DNA of 9,287 nt from Bacteroidota bacterium (GTDB taxonomy: Bacteria; Bacteroidota; Bacteroidia; Chitinophagales; Saprospiraceae), in assembly GCA_029573365.1 (NCBI GenBank), contig JAKQGD010000533.1, positions 1 through 9,287 on the forward strand. The letters run 5' to 3'. Of the stretch, positions 1 through 6,565 are shown in pieces. The translations under genes were made by a program, and so were the position numbers. Under the pieces are notes generated by a model. The model was not told the origin of the DNA. It saw only the letters and a program-made list of their open reading frames with translations, and did not search any database. Position 1 is the first letter of the stretch; each line of letters opens with the position of its first letter.

Positions 1-248
1 TATATGCTGGTTAAATCAGAGTTATACCCCAATCCTGCAACCGATATCCTAAAAATCAACATCCGGGGCATAGAAGGTAACACGGACCTCCGCCTCTTTG
101 ACATGGCTGGCAGAAATGTGTATGTGCAGTTAGGCTTACGGCAGGGAGAAAACAGCATAGACATATCAGGACTGCCTGCCGGCACCTATATCTATAAATT
201 GTACCGGGGCAGCCGGGAGGCCGGACGTGGGGAAGTGGTGAAATATTA
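1..248 (+). repeat. Direct repeat copy 1, T9SS sorting-domain module
   Basis: This block matches 2729-2976 base for base over 1-219 except at position 131 (T here, C at 2859; Leu versus Ser). A few differences follow at 220, 222, 225 and 228 and at the last codon, and similarity stops at the stop codon. The copies are about 98% identical by direct reading, and their starts are 2728 bp apart in the same orientation. The left boundary cannot be seen because the window starts inside the repeat. The pair could recombine and delete or exchange everything between them. Confidence 0.93.
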
Positions 249-249
249 A
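1..249 (+). CDS. T9SS cargo protein, C-terminal sorting domain only (5' end outside window)
   Basis: This is the last 82 codons of a secreted protein whose body lies before the window. Frame 1 opens with Tyr-Met and runs to a TAA stop. The visible part is a type A sorting domain of the type IX secretion system. It has the SELYPNPATD box, a central LRLFDMAGR strand, a DISGLPAGTYIYKL segment and a short basic tail. In this family the domain directs an outer-membrane-translocated protein to the T9SS machinery and is usually removed on anchoring. The internal Met at codon 2 is not a start, because the same residues occur inside a longer protein whose domain ends at 2977. The DNA is G+C richer (33 of 60 bases at 61-120) than the gene that follows. 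The function of the missing part cannot be judged. Confidence 0.9.
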   Translation, partial: YMLVKSELYPNPATDILKINIRGIEGNTDLRLFDMAGRNVYVQLGLRQGENSIDISGLPAGTYIYKLYRGSREAGRGEVVKY

Positions 250-257
250 CAAACCCC

Positions 258-288
258 TTGACAGTTGTAAATAAAATCCTTATCTTGG
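258..288 (+). promoter_or_regulatory. Bacteroidota-type promoter upstream of the lipoprotein gene
   Basis: TTG at 258-260 is followed after 20 bp by TATCTTGG at 281-288. This fits the Bacteroidota housekeeping pattern of TTG, 19-21 bp, then TAnnTTTG, with one mismatch in the -7 element. Transcription would start near 295 and leave a leader of about 100 nt before the ATG at 394. No intrinsic terminator is visible between the preceding stop codon and this site. Confidence 0.45.
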
Positions 289-408
289 CATTGCAAATCA
301 GAGGCTCCTGAATCCCGCACCCCATTCCGGTACTTTCTGAAGAGGACTTATATGGATTTTATTTATTTTTAAACCTTTTAAAATTATGTATTTATGAAAA
401 ATTTAGTT

Positions 409-437
409 ACCTTGCAACCTTGCAACCTTGCAACCTT
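409..437 (+). repeat. Tandem octamer repeat ACCTTGCA, about 3.6 copies
   Basis: Three full ACCTTGCA units at 409-416, 417-424 and 425-432 are followed by a partial unit (ACCTT). Eight is not a multiple of three, so changing the copy number shifts the downstream frame. All three forward frames of this octamer read the same cyclic peptide (Thr-Leu-Gln-Pro-Cys-Asn-Leu-Ala) without a stop, so slippage alters only what follows. The repeat sits 15 bp after an ATG at 394 and directly at the start of the lipoprotein reading frame. Confidence 0.9.
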
Positions 438-1484
438 AGTTTTTGGTTATTAGCAAGTGTGTTTTTTATGGCCATGATGGTCAGTTCCTGTACAAAAGAT
501 ACCGGCGGAAATGAAAAATCTGCCCCACCACAAGAATTAGATGCTGCGACAAAAAAACGTATAGATGAGATAAATGACTTTGTCACAAGGGTAGGCAAAG
601 AAGTTGATACTAGAGCGGATTTACCATCCTCGACTTTTTCTTCTGAACTAGAAATGACAAAACTAGTAGAGGATGTGGTAAATTACCAGTATGGCCACAA
701 TCCGGTGTTGTTTTCGAATTTTGTACAAATTGAAAAAGCTATTAGCCTCAATTTAGATAATGAAGTACTTGATACCGGAGATTCGGATATTCTATATTAT
801 TTAGTGACAAAGAAAATTTCCGATGAATATAAAATAATAGCGAGTAATTATAAGAGGTTTGCTTTGCTCGAATTTGAAATTTTGGAAAGAAAAGCCAATG
901 CACTTGACTTAAAAGCTATTATTTTGTTTGGAACAGAACTTTCTACGTTTGAACCTGGAACAGGAATCAGCGAAAGGTCTAGAAAAAGAATATATTATTT
1001 TAATGAATATGATTACATGGAAGCACATCATGGTGAAGATTTTTTACCTGAGAATTGTTCTTATTATTGTAATACTTCAAATTGCTCTTTTACAAGTAAG
1101 CAAATTTGTCAGAAAGGATTTGATAATTATTGGCACTTACAAGATTTATTGTGCTGTGGGACCTGGTTATCCATTGAAGTCTTCCCCCTCACTTCAGATC
1201 ATTATAATACTTATCCACGTTATGTCTCAGGCTGGTGGGTTGGGCCGAGATATCAAGAACCACCATGCTTAAATAATTTGCAGCTAAATGTTTATGCCAA
1301 TGTTACAACAGACCACTTGATTTCTGTAGAAAATTACAAGCAAAAAAAATGTTTTTATCTGGCGGGATATGATGGAAATCATTATTACCCAATTGAGGAT
1401 CAACGGTACGTTTGGAACGCCTTGTCAAAATGGGGTAAATTTGTAGTAAATAACCCACCTGATGTATTTCCTGATGTTCAATAG
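420..1484 (+). CDS. Cys-rich lipoprotein of unknown function, start frame disrupted by octamer repeat
   Basis: I do not recognise the family. From a TTG at 420 the frame gives 354 residues: a hydrophobic leader (about 7-20), then a VSSC lipobox with Cys24, so it is probably an outer-membrane-anchored lipoprotein. After a charged helical-looking part (about 38-170), the C-terminal half is aromatic and holds Cys213, 217, 222, 230, 245, 246, 283 and 311, which suggests disulphides. The start is uncertain. The best-looking ATG (394, encoding MKNLV) is in another frame and stops at 451. Deleting one 8-bp unit of the repeat would join it to this frame and give a normal lipoprotein signal of about 360 residues in total. 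In-frame ATGs near 468 would remove most of the leader. The gene is AT-rich (17 of 60 G+C at 961-1020) and stops 8 nt before the next gene, so the two are probably co-transcribed. It may be phase-variable, TTG-started or a recent frameshift. Confidence 0.7.
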   Translation: MQPCNLSFWLLASVFFMAMMVSSCTKDTGGNEKSAPPQELDAATKKRIDEINDFVTRVGKEVDTRADLPSSTFSSELEMTKLVEDVVNYQYGHNPVLFSNFVQIEKAISLNLDNEVLDTGDSDILYYLVTKKISDEYKIIASNYKRFALLEFEILERKANALDLKAIILFGTELSTFEPGTGISERSRKRIYYFNEYDYMEAHHGEDFLPENCSYYCNTSNCSFTSKQICQKGFDNYWHLQDLLCCGTWLSIEVFPLTSDHYNTYPRYVSGWWVGPRYQEPPCLNNLQLNVYANVTTDHLISVENYKQKKCFYLAGYDGNHYYPIEDQRYVWNALSKWGKFVVNNPPDVFPDVQ

Positions 1485-1492
1485 TCAATGAT

Positions 1493-2977
1493 ATGAAAAA
1501 TATTTATTTTTATTTTGGGTTAGTATTGTTTTTAATTTACCAGGAAGGGTTGGCACAACAAGCCATCCCTACTTGGGATTTTAAAGGACGGGGAAATGCT
1601 TATACTTCCATAGCCGGTCAGTTTGACTTGAGTGGCAATTTTTTAATGGTTTCGAAAAAGGCTGAGGAAAATGATGGTTATGCAAATCGGCTCATAGTTT
1701 ACGACAAAAACACAGAAATAGTTGCAGAAAAACCAATGTCACAGGATCAATATGACATCATGTTTCTCGATATTATACAGGTAAAAGGTGCCGACGAAAT
1801 TATCTTGTTAGGTGCAGCTACATCAAAAAGGCCATTCAGTTATTACGAATATGATAGTTTTGTTTTTATGAGGTTAAATGACAGATTGGAAGTTTTGGAT
1901 TTTAAAGTAGAATACATAGGCAGTTCTTTTGGCTTTAGACATATAGGCCACCATGCCGAGCCTGATCGTATTCTGATTGTTATTAGTAGTGACTGGGGTT
2001 TTGAAGTACACCCTCCTGATCCAAATTTTTATTATGAAACAGTCTTTTTGGCGATAACTTGGGAAGGAGATTTAATTAGTCAAGAAATGATAAAAGACGC
2101 ACAGGGCAGTTGTCAATGTGTTATGCCCTCTCCACAGGGAGGTTATTTTTGTCCTGGATTTTCAGGTTACATTTTGAATGATAATTATAAATTTCTCAGG
2201 TACGAAGGCACTTCATCCGAATCACCAATGGCTGGAGAAAATTCAACTCTTCATTTTGCAAACCTAAATAAAACGTGCTTATTATGGACATCGAATAAAT
2301 ATTTGATAAACAATACTTTTGCCAGCTATTTAGGCAATCTTAAAAATGGACAAACTGTACTTTTTTTGATGGACGCATATGATTTTGAAATAAAAAAATC
2401 TATACCTATTGGCTTTGGTTCCAGTGCATTTGGCTCACATTCTATGTCAATAACCAGGGATTCTTTTGTATATACAGGCAATTATACCATAGTTTTTTCG
2501 GTACCTGAGACCATTGTGTTGGCAAAATATGATAAGCAGTTAAATAATGTTTGGCAATTAAATTATACATTGCCGGGATACAACCATGCTATTGCAGGTA
2601 TTCAGACTACTATCGATGATGGATTTATCATTTACGGGTACAGAAGGGAAAGTGGAAAACCCTCAGAGGGTGTGCCCTTTGTTACAAAATTTGACGAAAA
2701 TGGTATTCCTACAGGTACGTCTGAAGGTTATATGCTGGTTAAATCAGAGTTATACCCCAATCCTGCAACCGATATCCTAAAAATCAACATCCGGGGCATA
2801 GAAGGTAACACGGACCTCCGCCTCTTTGACATGGCTGGCAGAAATGTGTATGTGCAGTCAGGCTTACGGCAGGGAGAAAACAGCATAGACATATCAGGAC
2901 TGCCTGCCGGCACCTATATCTATAAATTGTACCGGGGCAGCCGGGAGACAGGCCGGGGGGAAGTGGTGAAATTGTGA
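1493..2977 (+). CDS. Secreted T9SS cargo protein, body of unknown function
   Basis: This encodes 494 residues starting at an ATG 8 nt after the lipoprotein stop. Residues 1-21 form a Sec signal peptide (Lys-Asn, hydrophobic core, then GLAQ, with likely cleavage near there). The body (about 25-413) has short strand-rich units. The last of these, about 344-410 (KYDKQLNNVWQL, DDGFIIYGY, PFVTKFDENG), resembles the repeating blade-like segments common in large secreted Bacteroidota proteins, so a beta-propeller is plausible but not shown. Several Cys lie close together (SCQC, YFCPG). From about 414 the T9SS type A sorting domain begins with YPNPATD and ends in GTYIYKLYRG plus a basic tail. The body is AT-rich, while the sorting domain is GC-rich and nearly identical to the one opening the window, so the gene is a mosaic. 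The family of the body is not recognised. Confidence 0.87.
   Translation: MKNIYFYFGLVLFLIYQEGLAQQAIPTWDFKGRGNAYTSIAGQFDLSGNFLMVSKKAEENDGYANRLIVYDKNTEIVAEKPMSQDQYDIMFLDIIQVKGADEIILLGAATSKRPFSYYEYDSFVFMRLNDRLEVLDFKVEYIGSSFGFRHIGHHAEPDRILIVISSDWGFEVHPPDPNFYYETVFLAITWEGDLISQEMIKDAQGSCQCVMPSPQGGYFCPGFSGYILNDNYKFLRYEGTSSESPMAGENSTLHFANLNKTCLLWTSNKYLINNTFASYLGNLKNGQTVLFLMDAYDFEIKKSIPIGFGSSAFGSHSMSITRDSFVYTGNYTIVFSVPETIVLAKYDKQLNNVWQLNYTLPGYNHAIAGIQTTIDDGFIIYGYRRESGKPSEGVPFVTKFDENGIPTGTSEGYMLVKSELYPNPATDILKINIRGIEGNTDLRLFDMAGRNVYVQSGLRQGENSIDISGLPAGTYIYKLYRGSRETGRGEVVKL
2729..2976 (+). repeat. Direct repeat copy 2, T9SS sorting-domain module
   Basis: This is the second copy of the block at 1-248, in the same orientation, and it encodes the C-terminal sorting domain of the cargo gene ending at 2977. 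Its left edge can be judged only from this copy. The bases just before it (Thr-Ser-Glu-Gly codons) have no counterpart in view, since the window begins at the repeat. Most differences cluster near the 3' end, at 2948-2956. Two of them are synonymous (Gly and Arg codons). Confidence 0.93.
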
Positions 2978-3034
2978 TTTTATATTCCATGCAATAACGC
3001 CTTCTTGTACAAAGTGTTCATTTCACAATTTTTT
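2969..3034 (+). terminator. Possible long-loop terminator spanning the cargo stop codon
   Basis: AAATTGTGA at 2969-2977, which includes the TGA stop, is a perfect 9-bp inverted match to TCACAATTT at 3023-3031. The 45-nt loop is unusually long, and the right arm runs into six T (3029-3034). It could end the cargo transcript just before the next promoter, but the stem is AT-rich and the loop is too long for a textbook intrinsic terminator. Confidence 0.25.
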
Positions 3035-3035
3035 C

Positions 3036-3043
3036 TATATTTG
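3036..3043 (+). promoter_or_regulatory. -7 promoter element of the choice-of-anchor-B gene
   Basis: TATATTTG is a perfect match to the Bacteroidota -7 consensus TAnnTTTG and lies 38 bp before the ATG at 3082. No good TTG lies 19-21 bp upstream (the bases at 3014-3016 read GTG), so the -33 half is weak. The site indicates that this gene is transcribed separately from the AT-rich pair before it. Confidence 0.5.
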
Positions 3044-3081
3044 CAGACATTTTTGTAAAGCTAAATATAACAGTATATCAG

Positions 3082-5457
3082 ATGTCTACCAGAAAAGCGT
3101 TAGTCTCGGTCTTCCTTTGCCTGATTTTTATATGGAAGTTGGCAGGTCAGGAATTACCTCTCAACAGTCAGCTTATTTCGCACGTTCCATTTAACGAAAA
3201 CAGCTCTGGCATGTGGGGTTTTGTGGATAAAAAAGGGCTCAAATATGCCGTTATTGGCACCGCATCGGCTACAAGGGTATACTCGCTGGAGGACCCGGCC
3301 AATCCCATAGAAAGGTTTGTAGGACCCGGAGCGGTAGGTATATGGCGTGAGGTGAGATACTACAAGGAATACATTTATGTATCCACGGATCAGGGAGCCG
3401 ACGGCCTGGTGATCATTGATATGACCAAGGCTCCCGACACCATAAGCTATTCCTTTTATAAGCCGGAACTTACTGTAGGAACCACTGTCAAGAACCTGGC
3501 GAGGTGTCACAACATTTTTATCGACGAAAAGGGATATTGTTATATGTCTGGCTGCAATATTAACAATCGTGGTGTACTTGTCTTTGACCTGAATCAGGAC
3601 CCTCTGCAACCACCTTTTGTTGGTTATATTGACGAAAGGTACTCCCACGACGTGTATGTAAAAAACGACACGATGTACAATGCAGAAATAACCAGCGGTC
3701 AGCTTGCCATTTATGATGTCAAAAGAAAAGACAGCATCCGCCTGCTCACTGCCTTTAATACGGGAAGGAATTTTACCCATAATGCCTGGACTTCTGATGA
3801 CAGCAAATATGTGTTTACAACTGACGAAAGAGCGGATGCCTGGGTAGAGTCGTACGACATTTCCAATTTCAATAACATAAAATTGCTTGACAGATGGAGG
3901 CCTCTGCATTCTGAAGGCAGTGGGGTTATACCTCACAACACATACTATCACCGGGGATATCTGGTGACAAGCTACTATACAGACGGCGTCAGAATTATCG
4001 ACGCACATAAACCCGACAATCTGGTAGAAGTAGCTTATTTTGATACCTGGAACGACCCTCTGCGATGTCACAACGACTTTTACGGCTGCTGGGGAGTATA
4101 TCCACTAGAAGATACGGACCTGGTTTATGCCAGCGATATCAACAACGGTCTGTACATCATAAAAGTTGATTTTAAGCGTGCGTGTTACCTGGAAGGCACA
4201 GTGGTCAATGATCTGGGTGTTCCTGTCAGCAATGCGAAGGTGGAAATCATATCGTCACAGCTTAACCGGGATTTTACGGGGCCTTCGGGAGCTTTTAAAA
4301 CGGGCCAGGTGCATGACGGCAGTCATTTGGTGAGGGTAACACACCCTGATTTTGAAGCCTTTGAAACGACGGTCAATCTTGTGAGAGGCCAGGTAGCAAG
4401 GCTGGATGTAGTGATAAATCAAAAAAGTGTTGTAAAGGCCAAATTTGATATTCGCAACAATTCAGGTCAGCCGGTGCCCGCAAAAATAAAACTCATAGCT
4501 CCTGAAAAAACATATGAGTACTCTGTGGATAATGGGGTAGGAGAATATAACCTGCCTTCCGGAAAATACAACCTTTACGTTTCGGGGTGGGGCTATGACA
4601 ATCTTGTGGTCGAGGCTCTTGAAATAAAGCAAAACCAGAACAATGAGTTCAGATATGATTTGGCTCCGGTGTATACTGACCATTTTGAAAACGACCTGGG
4701 GTGGACCATCTTTTCTGAGTCGGGGGTCAGGGGTTCGTGGGTGCGTGCAGTGCCAAGGCCTACATACTATATCCAGGGTGAGGCAGCAAATCCCGGCAAC
4801 GACTCAGATGATCAGGGCAATGTTGCATTTGTTACAGGAAACGGCATCAATGGGGCATCTTGCGATGATGTGGACAGCGGACTGACCAGCATCACTTCAC
4901 CATATATGGACTTGACCGGTTACAACGACCCTGTGGTCAACTATGATGTTTATTTTTTTAACGAAGGCGGTACATCACCCATCAACGATACCATGGTCAT
5001 CAGGCTTGGAAACGGTGTGGAAGAGATTATTCTGGACAAAATCGAAGGTCAGACCGATGGATGGCGTCAAATACGCAACAGAAAGATATCTGATAAACTT
5101 ACTATTACCCAATCCATGTACCTGGTGGTGGAAGCATCTGACCAGCCTGGCAGTCTGGGCCATATAGTGGAGGCGGGATTTGACAACTTCTCTGTTTCTG
5201 AGGGGGCCTCATCTGTTGCAGACCCACAAGATGAGAATTGGGAGATTTATCCAAATCCAGCTATTGACAAACTATGGGTCAGAATGGAAAAATTTTCAGG
5301 TCCCGTAGGTTATCAGATATTTGACATCACCGGCAAGTTGGCGGGCACCGGCATATTGACTGACAGATTTGGTTCAATACATACAGGGCATCTTTCCAAT
5401 GGAATTTACATTCTTAAGACCAAAACGGGACAGGCTAAGAGGTTTGTCAAAAACTGA
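3082..5457 (+). CDS. Choice-of-anchor-B / LVIVD-repeat surface protein with T9SS sorting domain
   Basis: This encodes 791 residues. Residues 1-22 are a signal peptide (STRKA, hydrophobic stretch, AGQ). Residues about 28-365 carry repeated propeller-like units with LVIIDMTKAP, VLVFDL, LAIYDV and VRIIDAHKP strands. These are typical of the choice-of-anchor-B family, whose members share this N-terminal domain but use different C-terminal anchors. Residues about 368-447 and 448-528 are two carboxypeptidase-regulatory-like beta-sandwiches (EGTVVNDLGVPVSNAKVEI). Residues about 532-707 look like a MAM/jelly-roll module (DHFENDLGWT, CDDVDSGLTSITSP, AGFDNFSV). Residues about 718-791 are a T9SS type A sorting domain (WEIYPNPAIDKLWV, LSNGIYILK) that is distinct in sequence from the duplicated one upstream. 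The protein is predicted to be exported to the cell surface. Its biochemical role is unknown; the family is usually described only by domain content. It ends 2 bp from the convergent fmt gene. Confidence 0.88.
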   Translation: MSTRKALVSVFLCLIFIWKLAGQELPLNSQLISHVPFNENSSGMWGFVDKKGLKYAVIGTASATRVYSLEDPANPIERFVGPGAVGIWREVRYYKEYIYVSTDQGADGLVIIDMTKAPDTISYSFYKPELTVGTTVKNLARCHNIFIDEKGYCYMSGCNINNRGVLVFDLNQDPLQPPFVGYIDERYSHDVYVKNDTMYNAEITSGQLAIYDVKRKDSIRLLTAFNTGRNFTHNAWTSDDSKYVFTTDERADAWVESYDISNFNNIKLLDRWRPLHSEGSGVIPHNTYYHRGYLVTSYYTDGVRIIDAHKPDNLVEVAYFDTWNDPLRCHNDFYGCWGVYPLEDTDLVYASDINNGLYIIKVDFKRACYLEGTVVNDLGVPVSNAKVEIISSQLNRDFTGPSGAFKTGQVHDGSHLVRVTHPDFEAFETTVNLVRGQVARLDVVINQKSVVKAKFDIRNNSGQPVPAKIKLIAPEKTYEYSVDNGVGEYNLPSGKYNLYVSGWGYDNLVVEALEIKQNQNNEFRYDLAPVYTDHFENDLGWTIFSESGVRGSWVRAVPRPTYYIQGEAANPGNDSDDQGNVAFVTGNGINGASCDDVDSGLTSITSPYMDLTGYNDPVVNYDVYFFNEGGTSPINDTMVIRLGNGVEEIILDKIEGQTDGWRQIRNRKISDKLTITQSMYLVVEASDQPGSLGHIVEAGFDNFSVSEGASSVADPQDENWEIYPNPAIDKLWVRMEKFSGPVGYQIFDITGKLAGTGILTDRFGSIHTGHLSNGIYILKTKTGQAKRFVKN

Positions 5458-5459
5458 TT

Positions 5460-6386
5460 TCAGGATACCCGGGTCACAGTAATCTTGTGTCCATTGAGCA
5501 GGTCGGAAGCCGGCATAGCTTTCTTACCCTCGGCTTTTATGGATGTAAACCAGATATATCCGTCGGCACATCTGACTTTCAATATTTTTTTGTGGTCAGT
5601 GACTATATCGCCAGGCTGGTGGTTATCGATATGAAATTCGTGCCGGCTGTCAAGTATTTTATATTCTTTTCCGCCGATGTTACACCAGGCCCCGGGATAA
5701 GGGCTTAGTCCCCTGATAAAATTGTGCACCTCGCCTGCTGTTTTTCCAAAGTCTATGCGGCATGTTTCATGAAATATCTTAGGAGCTTTGGTAGCCAGGG
5801 AGTCATCCTGTCGGATAAAAACCACTGAATCAGTCTCAATGTGCTCTACAAGCTCAGTAGCCACCTCAGCAGCCAGCATTTTGAGACGGTCATACAGAGA
5901 ACCTGCATTGTCAGTTTCATGTATTGGTTCTGATCGGCGTATCGCAATGTCTCCGGTATCAATTTCATGTTTGAGCCTGAAGGCGGTCACACCTGTCTCT
6001 TTTTCTCCGGCGATAATGGCATGATTGATGGGTGCGGCACCTCTGAATTTTGGCAGCAGGCTGGCGTGGAGGTTGTAAGTGCCTTTAGGAGGCAGAGTCC
6101 ACACAGCTTCCGGAAGCATCCTGAATGCCACAACTATTTGCACGTCTGGCTTAAGGCTCTTTAACTGGTTTAGAAACTTTTCTGATTTTAGATTGGAAGG
6201 CTGTATGACAGGAATGCCATGATTTACAGCATACACTTTGACAGCAGACTCTATCAGTTGTTTGCCGCCCCTGCCTCCATAGCTATCGGTACTTGTAACC
6301 ACAGCTACAATGTTTGCCCCTTTTTTAACAAGGGCATCAAGTGTTGGAACAGCAAATTCCGGAGTGCCCATAAATACAATCCTCAT
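5460..6386 (-). CDS. fmt: Methionyl-tRNA formyltransferase
   Basis: Fmt transfers a formyl group from 10-formyltetrahydrofolate to Met-tRNAfMet in the cytoplasm, making the initiator tRNA for translation. The product is 308 residues, close to the usual ~310-315. The N-terminal formyltransferase fold starts with MRIVFMGTPEFAVPTL. The segment TYNLHASLLPKFRGAAPIN (about 103-121) carries Asn105 and His107, and Asp143 lies in EIDTGD; together these form the known Asn-His-Asp catalytic set. A loop with GGRGGKQL lies near 37-44. The C-terminal OB-like tRNA-binding domain follows FIRGLSPYPGAWC (about 223-235). The reading frame stays open for 39 more codons upstream (to 6503), but the family begins at MRIVF, so I place the start at 6386. 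A weak promoter-like CAAAGGTTAA (- strand TTAACCTTTG) lies at 6430-6439. It is convergent with the previous gene and divergent from coaD. Confidence 0.97.
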   Translation of the reverse strand: MRIVFMGTPEFAVPTLDALVKKGANIVAVVTSTDSYGGRGGKQLIESAVKVYAVNHGIPVIQPSNLKSEKFLNQLKSLKPDVQIVVAFRMLPEAVWTLPPKGTYNLHASLLPKFRGAAPINHAIIAGEKETGVTAFRLKHEIDTGDIAIRRSEPIHETDNAGSLYDRLKMLAAEVATELVEHIETDSVVFIRQDDSLATKAPKIFHETCRIDFGKTAGEVHNFIRGLSPYPGAWCNIGGKEYKILDSRHEFHIDNHQPGDIVTDHKKILKVRCADGYIWFTSIKAEGKKAMPASDLLNGHKITVTRVS

Positions 6387-6551
6387 ATCACGTATTTGAT
6401 TTACAACCATATGCAACGTAAAAAGCGGCCAAAGGTTAATGAAAACAACCCTCGGCAGACGTAAAAAAGAAAAATTATTGCCTTTGTTGCCAAAATCTGC
6501 CAATGCTTTGCCAGATTCTGTCAGATAAAAATATTACGGTGACTAAAGCTA

Positions 6552-6559
6552 TATCTTTG
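6552..6559 (+). promoter_or_regulatory. Perfect -7 element ahead of a terminator-bounded segment
   Basis: TATCTTTG matches the Bacteroidota TAnnTTTG consensus at every fixed position. I see no TTG at the expected 19-21 bp upstream, so the promoter is only half supported. The interest is its position: it lies about 100 bp before a strong terminator, with no gene between. Confidence 0.4.
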
Positions 6560-6565
6560 TAACGG

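Noticed and set aside
56..325. - strand open frames across both sorting-domain copies (56-325 and 2784-2990).
   Set aside because: They mirror the conserved + strand sorting domain, and their similarity to each other only reflects the duplicated DNA.
409..437. Possible start of a CRISPR or other spaced-repeat array.
   Set aside because: The units are 8 bp and directly abutting with no spacers; this is a simple tandem repeat.
928..1272. Alternative + strand frame of 114 codons inside the lipoprotein gene.
   Set aside because: It lies wholly within the longer frame, shows an Ile/Leu-rich shadow composition and has no start context or recognisable domain.
3002..3016. 15-bp match to the core of an engineered lambda attB2 recombination site (TTCTTGTACAAAGTG).
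   Set aside because: The flanking arms do not continue the match and no vector-like sequence is near. It sits in an ordinary intergenic region and centres on a short palindrome (TTGTACAA). Probably chance.
3154..4071. Long - strand open frame of about 305 codons opposite the choice-of-anchor-B gene.
   Set aside because: The + strand has a signal peptide, recognisable domains and a sorting tail over this stretch. The antisense product has no recognisable domain or leader and is explained as a shadow frame.
6387..6503. A 39-codon N-terminal extension of fmt.
   Set aside because: The formyltransferase family begins at MRIVFMGTPEF. The extension overlaps the promoter-like and direct-repeat region and resembles no Fmt N terminus.
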